From Elusimicrobiota bacterium (lineage in GTDB: Bacteria > Elusimicrobiota > Elusimicrobia > UBA1565 > UBA9628): a stretch of DNA of 44,091 nucleotides. A model generated the notes under the pieces. That model made no database searches and was not told where the DNA came from. It was given only the letters and a program-made list of their open reading frames with translations. A program made the translations under genes and the position numbers. The stretch spans positions 1 to 44,091 of the forward strand of contig JACRDQ010000025.1 in NCBI GenBank assembly GCA_016218545.1, read 5' to 3'. Shown piece by piece: positions 15,156-23,071 of this stretch. Every line of letters starts with the position of its first letter. Position 1 is the stretch's first letter.

Positions 15156-18100
15156 GTGAAGATCGTCGAGGTCTGCATCCGCCGGCCGGTCTTCACGGCC
15201 ATGATGATGTCCGCCCTGGTGGTCCTGGGCTCCCTGAACTACCTCAGGCTCGGCATCGACCTCTACCCGAACGTCGAGTTCCCCTTCATCCTCGTGCAGA
15301 CGACCCTCAAGGGTGCGAGCCCCGAGGAGGTCGAGACCTCCGTCAGCAAGCTCATCGAGGAGGCGGTCAACACCATCGAGGGTATCGAGGACCTCAACTC
15401 CGCCAGCTACGAGGGCTTCTCCCAACTCTTCATCAAGTTCTCCCTCGAGAAGGACGTCAACGTCGCGGCCCAGGACGTGCGCGACAAGGTCTCCAGCATC
15501 ACCCGCAACCTCCCCCAGGGCACGGACCCGCCGGTCGTGAGCAAGATCGACTTCGGCTCGTTCCCGGTCATGAGCATCGCGGTCTCCGGCGACATGGGCC
15601 TCATCGAGCTCACCCACCTCGCCAAGAAGAGGATCAAGGAGCAGATCGAGACCGTCGGCGGCGTGGGCTCGGTCACCATCGCAGGCGGCAGGGAGCGCGA
15701 GATCCACGTCATCGTCAACCCCCTCAAGCTCGCGGCCCTGGGCATCTCCATCAAGGAGGTCAAGGACGCGATCTCCCAGCAGAACATCGAGATCCCGGGC
15801 GGCCGCGTGGAGGAGTTCAACAAGGAGTACACCCTCCGCACCCTGGGCCGCATCGAGAGCGTGGAGGACTTCAAGCGCATCGTGGTCGCGACCAAGAACG
15901 GGGTCGTGGTGCGGGTCTCGGACATCGGCCGCGTGGAGGACACCGGGGCCGAGGTCCGGAGCGTCGCCTTCCTCAACGGCAGGCCCTGCGTCTCCCTCTC
16001 GGTGAGCACGCAGTCCGGGACGAACACGGTGGCCGTCAGCGACGAGGTCAAAGCCAGGCTCAAGGAGATCACGGCGGCCCTCCCCCGCGGGATCGAGACC
16101 AAGATCGTCGGCGACCAGTCGGAGTTCATCAAGGACTCGGTCTGGACCGTGCAGGAGCACCTCATCCTGGGGGCGCTCCTGGCCGCGGTCATGGTCCTGC
16201 TCTTCATGGGCGACGCGCGCTCCACCTTCGTGGCCGCCCTGGCCATCCCCACCTCGGTCATCGGCACCTTCATCTTCATGAACCTCTCGGGGTTCACGCT
16301 CAACAACATGACCCTGCTGGCGCTGACCATCTCCGTGGGCCTGGTCATCGACGACGCCATCGTGGTGCTGGAGAACGTGTTCCGGCACCTCGACGAGCTC
16401 CACAAGCCCCCGGCCCAGGCCGCGCTGGAGGGCACGACCGAGATCGGCCTGGCGGTCATGGCCACGACCCTCTCGCTCCTGGTCATCTTCATCCCCCTGG
16501 CCTTCATGGAGGGGATCATCGGCCGCTTCATCCGGAGCTACGGCCTCACCGTGGCCTACGCGGTCGCCATCTCCCTCTTCGTGGCCTTCACCCTGACCCC
16601 GATGGCCTGCGCCATCTTCCTCAAGCCCCACCGCGGCGAGAGGACCCGGCTGATGGCGCTGGCGGACGGCCTCAACGACTGGCTGGTCCGGTACTACACC
16701 ATGGCGATCGAGTGGGCCATGGCCCGCCGCAAGACCATGGTGGCGGTGTCCGCGGCCGTCATGCTCTCCACGGTCCCCCTGCTCGCCCTCATCGGCAAGG
16801 ACTTCCTGCCACAGGACGACACCTCCAAGATCAACATCAACGTCAAGGCCCCGGAAGGCACGAGCATCACCGCCATGCGGCGCCTGACGGAGCAGGTCGA
16901 GACCGAGATCCGGCGGCTCCCCTACGTCAAGGACGTCCTCTCATCCGTGGGCCAGAGCTCGATGTGGGAGGTCCGCGGGGTCAACGAGGCCGCCTTCCTC
17001 GTGGAGCTCGAGGACGCCGGCAGGCGCTCCGTGCACCAGCAGGTCATCATCGACGCGGCCCGGCGCATGCTCTCCAAGTACACGGGCCTCAAGGTCCTGG
17101 TCTCCCCGGTCGGAGGCTTCGGCGGAGGCAAGGAGACGGAGCTCGAGTTCGTCATCGTCGGCCCGGACCTCGAGAAGCTCCGGTCCTATGCCGAGTCGGT
17201 CGCCGAGTCCCTCACGAGGGACAAGGGCATCGTGGACGTGGACACCAGCTTCTCCTACGCCAAACCCGAGTACCGCGTCGTCATCAACCGGGACCGCGCC
17301 CACGACCTCGGGGTCAAGGTCGAGGACATCGCCATGTCCCTGCGCACCCTGGTGGGCGGAGAGGAGGACATCACCAAGTACAAGGACGTCGACGAGCTCT
17401 ACCAGGTCCGCCTGCGCGCGGACCGCAGCCACCGGAGCAGCGTGGAGGCCCTCTCCGCCCTCATGGTCCCGGCCGGCGTCGGCCGGGTGACGCGGCTCGA
17501 CTCCGTGGCCACGGTCGAGCCCGGGTTCGGCCCCACCCAGATCGACCGCTACAGCCGCCAGCGCCAGGTGACGGTCAGGGCCAACATGTCGGGCAAGCCC
17601 GTGGGCTACGCCATCGCCCGGGCCGAGGAGGCCTTCAAGAAGCTCGGCGCCCCGCCGGAGTACCGCACCGACCTCATCGGCAAGGCCAAGGAGCTCGGCC
17701 GCATGCTGGGCGGCTTCGCCATGGCCTTCCTCCTTTCCTTCCTCTTCATCTACATGGTGCTCGCCAGCCAGTTCGAGAGCTTCGTGCACCCCGCCACCAT
17801 CATGGTGGCCCTGCCGCTCACCATCCCCTTCGCGCTCCTCTCCCTCTTCATGGTGGGAGAGAACCTGGCCATCTTCAGCATCATGGGCGTGTTCATGCTG
17901 GTCGGCATCGTCAAGAAGAACGCCATCCTGCAGGTGGACTACACCAACACCCTGCGGGCCCAGGGCAAGCCGCGCTACCAGGCCATCATCGAGGCCAACC
18001 AGACCCGGCTGCGGCCCATCCTCATGACCACCTGCACCCTCATCGCGGGCATGCTGCCCGTGGCCCTGGGCACGGGCGCCGGGTCCGGCACCCGGCGGAG

Positions 18101-18224
18101 CATGGCCGTGGTCATCATCGGCGGGCAGTTGATGTCCCTGCTCATCACGCTGGTGATGACCCCGGTGACCTACTCGCTCCTGGACGACCTCCAGGAGTGG
18201 CTCCGCGCCAAGTTCAAGACCTGA
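15156..18224 (+). CDS. RND-family efflux pump (HAE1/AcrB type)
   Basis: A 1022-residue inner-membrane pump with the standard two-fold layout: TM1 after VCIRRPVFTAMMM (~10-28), a large periplasmic porter domain, TM2-6 (~335-490, with FMGDARSTFVAALAIP and FTLNNMTLLALTISVGLVIDDA), TM7, a second porter domain, and TM8-12 (~850-1010). The adjacent aspartates of TM4 (VIDDAIVVLENV) that relay protons are present, so it is a proton-driven antiporter. Family members expel lipophilic drugs, bile salts or metals; no metal-type signature was noted, so a drug or lipid-type HAE1 role is preferred. The start is GTG 15156, one base after the adaptor stop. Confidence 0.95.
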   Translation: MKIVEVCIRRPVFTAMMMSALVVLGSLNYLRLGIDLYPNVEFPFILVQTTLKGASPEEVETSVSKLIEEAVNTIEGIEDLNSASYEGFSQLFIKFSLEKDVNVAAQDVRDKVSSITRNLPQGTDPPVVSKIDFGSFPVMSIAVSGDMGLIELTHLAKKRIKEQIETVGGVGSVTIAGGREREIHVIVNPLKLAALGISIKEVKDAISQQNIEIPGGRVEEFNKEYTLRTLGRIESVEDFKRIVVATKNGVVVRVSDIGRVEDTGAEVRSVAFLNGRPCVSLSVSTQSGTNTVAVSDEVKARLKEITAALPRGIETKIVGDQSEFIKDSVWTVQEHLILGALLAAVMVLLFMGDARSTFVAALAIPTSVIGTFIFMNLSGFTLNNMTLLALTISVGLVIDDAIVVLENVFRHLDELHKPPAQAALEGTTEIGLAVMATTLSLLVIFIPLAFMEGIIGRFIRSYGLTVAYAVAISLFVAFTLTPMACAIFLKPHRGERTRLMALADGLNDWLVRYYTMAIEWAMARRKTMVAVSAAVMLSTVPLLALIGKDFLPQDDTSKININVKAPEGTSITAMRRLTEQVETEIRRLPYVKDVLSSVGQSSMWEVRGVNEAAFLVELEDAGRRSVHQQVIIDAARRMLSKYTGLKVLVSPVGGFGGGKETELEFVIVGPDLEKLRSYAESVAESLTRDKGIVDVDTSFSYAKPEYRVVINRDRAHDLGVKVEDIAMSLRTLVGGEEDITKYKDVDELYQVRLRADRSHRSSVEALSALMVPAGVGRVTRLDSVATVEPGFGPTQIDRYSRQRQVTVRANMSGKPVGYAIARAEEAFKKLGAPPEYRTDLIGKAKELGRMLGGFAMAFLLSFLFIYMVLASQFESFVHPATIMVALPLTIPFALLSLFMVGENLAIFSIMGVFMLVGIVKKNAILQVDYTNTLRAQGKPRYQAIIEANQTRLRPILMTTCTLIAGMLPVALGTGAGSGTRRSMAVVIIGGQLMSLLITLVMTPVTYSLLDDLQEWLRAKFKT

Positions 18225-18230
18225 TATAAT
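18225..18230 (+). promoter_or_regulatory. -10 element of a leaderless promoter
   Basis: A perfect TATAAT preceded by TGA (extended -10; the TGA is also the pump's stop codon) lies exactly 6 nt before the GTG start at 18237. No ribosome binding site is present. Confidence 0.6.
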
Positions 18231-18236
18231 GCCCCC

Positions 18237-18833
18237 GTGACGGCCCACCGCGCAGCCCGAGGAACCGCCTGCGTCCTGGCCGCCGCCGTCCCGGGGTGGT
18301 GCTGCCTGCTCCTCTTCGGCGTCCTGCCCACGGCGCGCTTCACCCGCGAGCGCATCGAGGTCACGGTGCGGCCCTCCTCCATCGAGGTCGAGGGCCTCTA
18401 CGTCTACGCGAACCCCTGGCCCATCCCCGTGACCCAGGGCCTCAAGTACCCCATCCTTTCCGACGAGCCCCACCCCCTCCCGGACTCCGTGCTCGTGACC
18501 GAGGCGGACCCCGGCACCGGAGAGGACCTCCGCGTCATCCCGACCCTGCGGCTCGGCGGGACGCCCTACTACTCCGTCACGCTCCCGGCCAGGGCCAGCC
18601 GCCACATCCGGGTCCGGTATTCCCAGCGAGCCCGGGGCGGCAGCGGAGTCTATCTCCTCTCCACCACAGGAGCCTGGAGGAGGCCCTTGGAATCCGGAGA
18701 GTACCTCCTCAAGACCGTCGGAGTGCGCATCACCTCGAGCAGCTACCCCTTGGACGGCCCCGGCGCCTCCTCGTTCGCCAGACGTTCATTCATGCCTGAC
18801 AAGGAATGGGAGTTCACATGGATCGAAAGCTGA
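18237..18833 (+). CDS. Secretory hypothetical protein, 198 residues
   Basis: No family recognised. One hydrophobic N-terminal segment (CVLAAAVPGWCCLLLFGVLP, ~11-30) acts as signal or anchor. The rest is predicted to be mostly beta-strand: RIEVTVRPSSIEVEGLYVYAN, then RHIRVRYSQRARGGSG, then EYLLKTVGVRITSSSYPL. The segment 'eVegxYvY.NP' suggests an exported domain with immunoglobulin- or lipocalin-like character, but this is only an impression. The leaderless-type promoter just before it makes it the first gene of a unit with the next membrane protein, which overlaps its 3' end by 16 bases. Confidence 0.7.
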   Translation: MTAHRAARGTACVLAAAVPGWCCLLLFGVLPTARFTRERIEVTVRPSSIEVEGLYVYANPWPIPVTQGLKYPILSDEPHPLPDSVLVTEADPGTGEDLRVIPTLRLGGTPYYSVTLPARASRHIRVRYSQRARGGSGVYLLSTTGAWRRPLESGEYLLKTVGVRITSSSYPLDGPGASSFARRSFMPDKEWEFTWIES

Positions 18834-19609
18834 AGTCCGCCGTCATCTTCGCGCTCGCCTCCTGCGCGGCGTCTCCGGCATCGGCCAATGCGCCGACCGC
18901 GACCCCGGTCAGCCTCCTTATCGTGCTGGCCATGCCGCTCCTGGTCCTGGCCTTGACCGCGGCAGGGGGAGCGGGCAAGGTCATGACCGCCAAGGGCCAT
19001 CGCCGCTGGAAGACCTGGGAGATCGTGGTGAGCATGATCATCCTCTTCATCCTCGCCCCTGTCGTCGCTCCGGTCTTCATGTTCTTCCTGAGCCTGGTCG
19101 CGCTCGCAAGGTCCATCCAGATGCTGGTCTGGGGCTATCAGGCCCGAAAGCCCGCGGCCGAGCGCAAGCCCTTCCTGGCCGAGGCCGAGCCCGGCCGGCT
19201 CATGGGAGCCGGGGCAGGACTCCTTGCGCTCACCGTGGTCTTGTTCGTCGTCTTCTGGCTGGATTTCACGGCCGGACAGGGCACATGGATCCGGAAGCTC
19301 CGGGAAGGCTCGACCAAAGGCAATCTCAGCGCCATCCGCGCGGCCGTGAGCACTCATCAGGCTGAGAAGGGTTCCCCTCCCTCATCCCTGGAGGCCCTGA
19401 GCGAGGGCGGCAAGTACCTGGCCGGCTCCCTGCCTCAGGCCTCTGTCGCGGACTACCACCGGGCCTCCAACGCGGTCCTCACGGGCACGGCGCCCGATGA
19501 CGCGGGAGGCTGGCTCTACAACGCGGACCCCAAGGACAAGGGCTTCGGCACGGTCCTGGTCAACTGCACGCACACGGACAGCAAAGGGACCGTCTGGACC
19601 GCCTACTGA
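18818..19609 (+). CDS. Multi-TM protein with a C-terminal GspG-like pseudopilin domain
   Basis: A 263-residue chimera. Residues 1-24 may be a signal peptide; hydrophobic segments follow at ~30-53, ~67-105 (long enough for two passes) and ~128-150. After a short helix (GTWIRKLREGSTKGNLSAIRAAVSTHQ in two parts) the C-terminal ~165-263 matches the soluble pseudopilin domain: GNLSAIRAAVS, PPSSLEAL, GGKYLAG, DDAGGWLYNAD and GTVLVNCTHTDSKG. Normal pseudopilins have a single N-terminal prepilin helix and a type IV leader; neither is present. The domain thus sits on a polytopic membrane base and would face the periplasm. ATG 18818 is preceded by GGGAG. Role unknown; possibly a secretion- or pilus-associated accessory. 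Confidence 0.75.
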   Translation: MDRKLKSAVIFALASCAASPASANAPTATPVSLLIVLAMPLLVLALTAAGGAGKVMTAKGHRRWKTWEIVVSMIILFILAPVVAPVFMFFLSLVALARSIQMLVWGYQARKPAAERKPFLAEAEPGRLMGAGAGLLALTVVLFVVFWLDFTAGQGTWIRKLREGSTKGNLSAIRAAVSTHQAEKGSPPSSLEALSEGGKYLAGSLPQASVADYHRASNAVLTGTAPDDAGGWLYNADPKDKGFGTVLVNCTHTDSKGTVWTAY

Positions 19610-19618
19610 GCCCGGCTC

Positions 19619-20590
19619 ATGAGCCTGAACCTCCACGTCGGACAAGCGGGATTCCAGGCCTTCATCGCCAAGGAGGCCGGGACCTGCGTGGAGAAAGGGC
19701 CAGGCTGGGCGCTCTGCGAAGGACGCGCCGAGGACCTGGCTTTCAGCCACCTGGTGCTCCACGACCCTGTCGAGCTCAAGGCAGAACCGGGCAGAGGCTT
19801 GGGAGGCTCCTTGGCGGAGCTCTTCCGCAAACTGAGCAGGGGAGTGCGCTACGACGGCCTCTGGCCGCTGGCCTTCGAGTCCGCCGCCGAAGAAGGCCTC
19901 TCCAAAAGGGCCAAGAGCCTCGAAGCGGCCTTCCGGGGCGAAGCCAGCCAGCTTGCGCGCATCATGCGCCTTGCCCGCTCGGGCAGGCCGGGCCCGGGTC
20001 CCTGCTCAGGGTTCTTCGTCTTCCTCGCCGGGTTCGACAGGGCCTTCGCCTGCGGCCAAGCCTGGTGCGGGGGACAGCGCCGCATGGCCGACGACCCGCA
20101 TGCGCCGTCGAGGTCCTACCTCAAGGTGGAGGAGGCCTACGCCGTGCTCGGCGAGGCTCCTGCCCCGGGCCAGACCGTCGCGGACCTGGGGGCGGCGCCC
20201 GGAGGCTGGAGCTACTCCGCGGCGCGGCGCGGCGCAGCGGTCACGGCCGTGGACAACGGCCCTCTCAAGGACGGAGCGTCGGGGAACCCTCTCATCACGC
20301 ATCTGCGCGAGGACGCCTTCAAGTTCGCGCCCGAGTCCCAGGTGGACTGGCTCTTCTGCGACTTGCTGGAGGACCCGGCCAGGACCCTCGGGCTCCTGGA
20401 ACGCTGGGCCGGGTCAGGCTGGTGCGGCAGGTTCGTGGCCAACCTCAAGTTCGGCAGGAACGACCCCCTGCCCCTGCTCAGGAAGGTGCTGGCCCGCGAC
20501 GGGGTCCTGGCCGGGCGCTGCGCCCTGCTGAGGGCGCGGCACCTCTACCACGACCGCGAGGAGTTCACGGTCGTGGGCCGCCTCGCCTGA
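19619..20590 (+). CDS. RlmM-like 2'-O-ribose RNA methyltransferase
   Basis: A 323-residue protein of the RlmM family (E. coli RlmM methylates C2498 of 23S rRNA; that protein is ~366 residues). A divergent N-terminal THUMP-like half is followed by RRMADDPHAPSRSYLKVEEA, then the Rossmann methyltransferase core: motif I DLGAAPGGWSYSAAR, then VTAVDNGPL, WLFCDLLE, NLKFG and the end RHLYHDREEFTVVGRL. The K-D-K-E tetrad of 2'-O-methyltransferases can be placed at Lys in SYLK, Asp in LFCD, Lys in NLKFG and Glu in REEFT. It follows the pseudopilin-domain gene by 9 bases. Its last 26 bases overlap the opposing radical SAM gene. Confidence 0.85.
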   Translation: MSLNLHVGQAGFQAFIAKEAGTCVEKGPGWALCEGRAEDLAFSHLVLHDPVELKAEPGRGLGGSLAELFRKLSRGVRYDGLWPLAFESAAEEGLSKRAKSLEAAFRGEASQLARIMRLARSGRPGPGPCSGFFVFLAGFDRAFACGQAWCGGQRRMADDPHAPSRSYLKVEEAYAVLGEAPAPGQTVADLGAAPGGWSYSAARRGAAVTAVDNGPLKDGASGNPLITHLREDAFKFAPESQVDWLFCDLLEDPARTLGLLERWAGSGWCGRFVANLKFGRNDPLPLLRKVLARDGVLAGRCALLRARHLYHDREEFTVVGRLA

Positions 20591-21917
20591 CCCAGTCCAG
20601 GGCCGGATCCGTGTAGAACAGGGCCCTCAGCTCAGGCAGGTGCCGGAAGCTCCCGCAGACCATGTGGTAGCGGCCTCCCTTCCTGAGGAGCCAGCCCTTC
20701 TCCTGGGCCGCCTCGAGCCCGGCGCTGAAGCGGGGCTTGATCCCCCAGCCGAAGGCTTTCCGGAAGCGCTCCAGGTCCAGGAACCCGAAGCTCAGGCTCC
20801 AGAGGATCTGCTTGGCCAGGCGCTCGGCCTCGGGAAGGGCGTAGCAGTCCTGCCCGGGCAGGGCCTCTCCGTCCTGCACGGCCCGCGTCCATTCCGGCAT
20901 GGCGGCGGGAGAGAACCACCAGCGGCACCCGATCATGCTGGAGGCGTTGACCCCCAGGCCCAGATAGGGCAGGCCGTCGAGCAGGCGTCCCTCGAAATAG
21001 GCCGAGGTCCCGGTCTCCCCCCGGTGGAGCGAGAAGTTCACGGACCCGTAGGCCGCGTGGTAGCCCTTGGACGTCAGGAAGGAGAAGGCCTCGTCGTAAA
21101 GCTTCCCATAGACCGCGGCTGCGGGGGGCTTGGCTCCGGTCATGGGCAAGCCCCTCCCCTTCCCGCGGTAGAGGCAGTCGTAGGTCGTGATGGAGTCGGG
21201 CTTCAGGGAGGACGCGAACTTGAGGTCCGCGCGCCACTCCGCAAGCCCCTGGCCGGGCAGGCCGAAGATGAGGTCCACGTTGACGCGGCCCATGCCCGCG
21301 GCCCTGAGGTTCCTGATGCCTGTCTCGATGTCCAGCTTCTGCTGCCTGCGGCGCACGCGCGCCAGCAGGTCCGTCTCGGCGGTCTGCACGCCCAGGGAGA
21401 CCCGGTCCACGCCGAGGGAACGCAGCATGACGAACTTGCCGGGCTCGCGCGCCGCGATCTCGGGGCTGGTCTCCACCGACAACGGCCGCCGGCTCCTCGA
21501 ACGGGCCCGCCACTTGGCCAGGGCTTTGACCACGCGCTCGAGCTCGGGCTCGGGCAGCAGGGTCGGGGTCCCGCCGCCGATGTCGATGCCTCGGACCGAG
21601 CTCCCGGCCGGCACGGCGTGGCAGAGGAGCTCCAGTTGCTGGATGAGGGAGTCCGCGTAACCGGCGTAGAGCGCGGCGTCCCGCCTGGTGTCGATGGGGA
21701 AGTTGCAGTACAGGCACCGGGCCCGGCAGAACGGCACGTGAAGGTAGAGCCCGAACTCCGACAAGCCCGCGAGCCCCCCCTTGGACGAGAGGAACTCGGC
21801 GATCTCCCGCGGCGGAGTCCGGAAGCTCGCTTGAAAGTACTCCCGGGACGGCGGGTACTGGATGGTGAAGGCCTGCGGCGCGCGGCGGGCCGCTGCCAGG
21901 CGCTGGATGACGCTCAT
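20565..21917 (-). CDS. Radical SAM protein, HemW/coproporphyrinogen oxidase-like
   Basis: A 450-residue radical SAM enzyme. After a ~55-residue N-terminal extension comes LYLHVPFCRARCLYCNFP with the CX3CX2C motif (Cys64, 68, 71) that binds the [4Fe-4S] cluster. GIDIGGGTPTLLP, VSLGVQTAETDLLARVRR, VNVDLIFGLPGQ and the C-terminal HemN-type region follow. HemW-like proteins include haem chaperones and enzymes of uncertain substrate; no true HemN call is made. It is the last gene of a three-gene operon: its ATG overlaps the stop of the E1-like gene (ATGA). That context, a PLP/Fe-S sugar dehydratase-like protein and a membrane sensor, does not fit haem synthesis, so another substrate is plausible. 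Its 3' end overlaps the RlmM-like gene. Confidence 0.82.
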   Translation of the reverse strand: MSVIQRLAAARRAPQAFTIQYPPSREYFQASFRTPPREIAEFLSSKGGLAGLSEFGLYLHVPFCRARCLYCNFPIDTRRDAALYAGYADSLIQQLELLCHAVPAGSSVRGIDIGGGTPTLLPEPELERVVKALAKWRARSRSRRPLSVETSPEIAAREPGKFVMLRSLGVDRVSLGVQTAETDLLARVRRRQQKLDIETGIRNLRAAGMGRVNVDLIFGLPGQGLAEWRADLKFASSLKPDSITTYDCLYRGKGRGLPMTGAKPPAAAVYGKLYDEAFSFLTSKGYHAAYGSVNFSLHRGETGTSAYFEGRLLDGLPYLGLGVNASSMIGCRWWFSPAAMPEWTRAVQDGEALPGQDCYALPEAERLAKQILWSLSFGFLDLERFRKAFGWGIKPRFSAGLEAAQEKGWLLRKGGRYHMVCGSFRHLPELRALFYTDPALDWVRRGGPRP

Positions 21918-23071
21918 CGGCTCAGGAGCCTCCTGACCTCCGCGGCCGCGGCCTTCACGTCGGACTCGGCCAGGGTCTGATGGATGCCCAGGAAGAAGGT
22001 GGACTTCGAGGCGGCCGCGCAGTTCCTCAGGCCCGCGTGATGGAGCTCCCGGAACGGAGCCTGCCGAGTGAGCAGTCCCCCCATGAGGGAGCGAACCTCG
22101 ATCCCGGCCTTGGCCAAGGCCCGGGCCGCTTCAGGCGCGCGGCCGTCGAGCGTCGTGACCGGGAAGACGAAAGGCGAGGGCAGCGACGGGTCTGCCGCGT
22201 AGACCTTGAGGCCCCTGAGGTCCTTGAGCGCCTCGAAGAGGACGGCGTAGCGCCTCTTTCTCGCCTCTTCCTGGCTCGGCCAGGTCCTGAGGCTGAACCT
22301 GCCGAAAGCGGCGTTGAGCTCGGAGAGCTCGAGGTTGAAGCCGGCGCGGCCGTAGGTGAACTGGTGGTCCGGCCCCGCCGGGACCGGGCAGTCCTCGGGC
22401 GCGTAGTGGCAGGAGCACTCCCTCCCCCAGTGGCTGTAGGATTCGACGAGCCTGCGCCACGAGGCGTCGGGACTCACCACGGCGCCGCCCCCGAAGGAGG
22501 AGAGGTGGTGCGGGTGGTAGAAGCTCCAGGTCGAGAGGTCCCCCCACTCGTGCGCCGGCCTGCCCGAGACCGACAAGCCCATGGTCTCGCACGCGTCCTG
22601 GAGCACCAGCAGCCCGGCATGGTCCGCGATGGCCCTGACAGCGGGAAGGTCGGCCGCAAACCCCAGGAAATGCGTGACCGCCACCACCTTGGTCCTCGGC
22701 CCGAGAGCCTCCTTGAGGCGGCCGGGGTCCATGCAGAACCCCCCCGGCGCGCAGTCCACGACCTTGAGGTCGAAGCCCGCTGCCTTCAAGGCGGCGGCAG
22801 TGGTAGGGAAGGTGAGCCCGCAGACCACGGCCTCGCCCGGCCCGGCGACCTCGGCCAAGGCCAGGGCGGCGGCCAGGTTCGCCGAGGACCCTGAATTGAC
22901 CAGGGTGACGTGCCTCGGGCCGAAGACCTCCCCCAACTCCCTGGCGAAGGCTCTGATGTTCGCGCGGGGCCCTGCGAGCTCGCGCTCCAGGAACGAGGCG
23001 AAGCCCCGGGTCCGGGTCGGGCCGGTGCAGGGATGGCGGAAGGACCGCGCCGCAGCGGAAGGGGTCCTCAT
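21914..23071 (-). CDS. E1/RfbH-type PLP (PMP)-dependent 3-dehydratase-like protein
   Basis: A 385-residue fold-type I protein of the DegT/DnrJ/EryC1 family. The Schiff-base Lys of aminotransferases is replaced by His188 in FYHPHHLSSFGGGAV, as in the 3-dehydratases E1/RfbH and ColD (FYPAHH). It also has Cys161-X57-Cys219-X1-Cys221-X6-Cys228; E1 of the 3,6-dideoxyhexose pathway has a known [2Fe-2S] motif C-X57-C-X1-C-X7-C. WGREC, DHQFTYGRAGFNLELSELNAA in part, and LVNSGSSANL agree with that subfamily. It should therefore remove a 3-hydroxyl from a nucleotide-4-ketosugar by a PMP/Fe-S radical route. It is shorter than E1 (~437). No E3 reductase or sugar-nucleotide genes flank it. ATGA overlaps couple it to the kinase and radical SAM genes. 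Confidence 0.82.
   Translation of the reverse strand: MRTPSAAARSFRHPCTGPTRTRGFASFLERELAGPRANIRAFARELGEVFGPRHVTLVNSGSSANLAAALALAEVAGPGEAVVCGLTFPTTAAALKAAGFDLKVVDCAPGGFCMDPGRLKEALGPRTKVVAVTHFLGFAADLPAVRAIADHAGLLVLQDACETMGLSVSGRPAHEWGDLSTWSFYHPHHLSSFGGGAVVSPDASWRRLVESYSHWGRECSCHYAPEDCPVPAGPDHQFTYGRAGFNLELSELNAAFGRFSLRTWPSQEEARKRRYAVLFEALKDLRGLKVYAADPSLPSPFVFPVTTLDGRAPEAARALAKAGIEVRSLMGGLLTRQAPFRELHHAGLRNCAAASKSTFFLGIHQTLAESDVKAAAAEVRRLLSR

Noticed and set aside
21914..23071. Ordinary DegT/DnrJ sugar aminotransferase
   Set aside because: The PLP-binding Lys position is His188 and four cysteines match the E1 [2Fe-2S] spacing, so a dehydratase-type role fits better.
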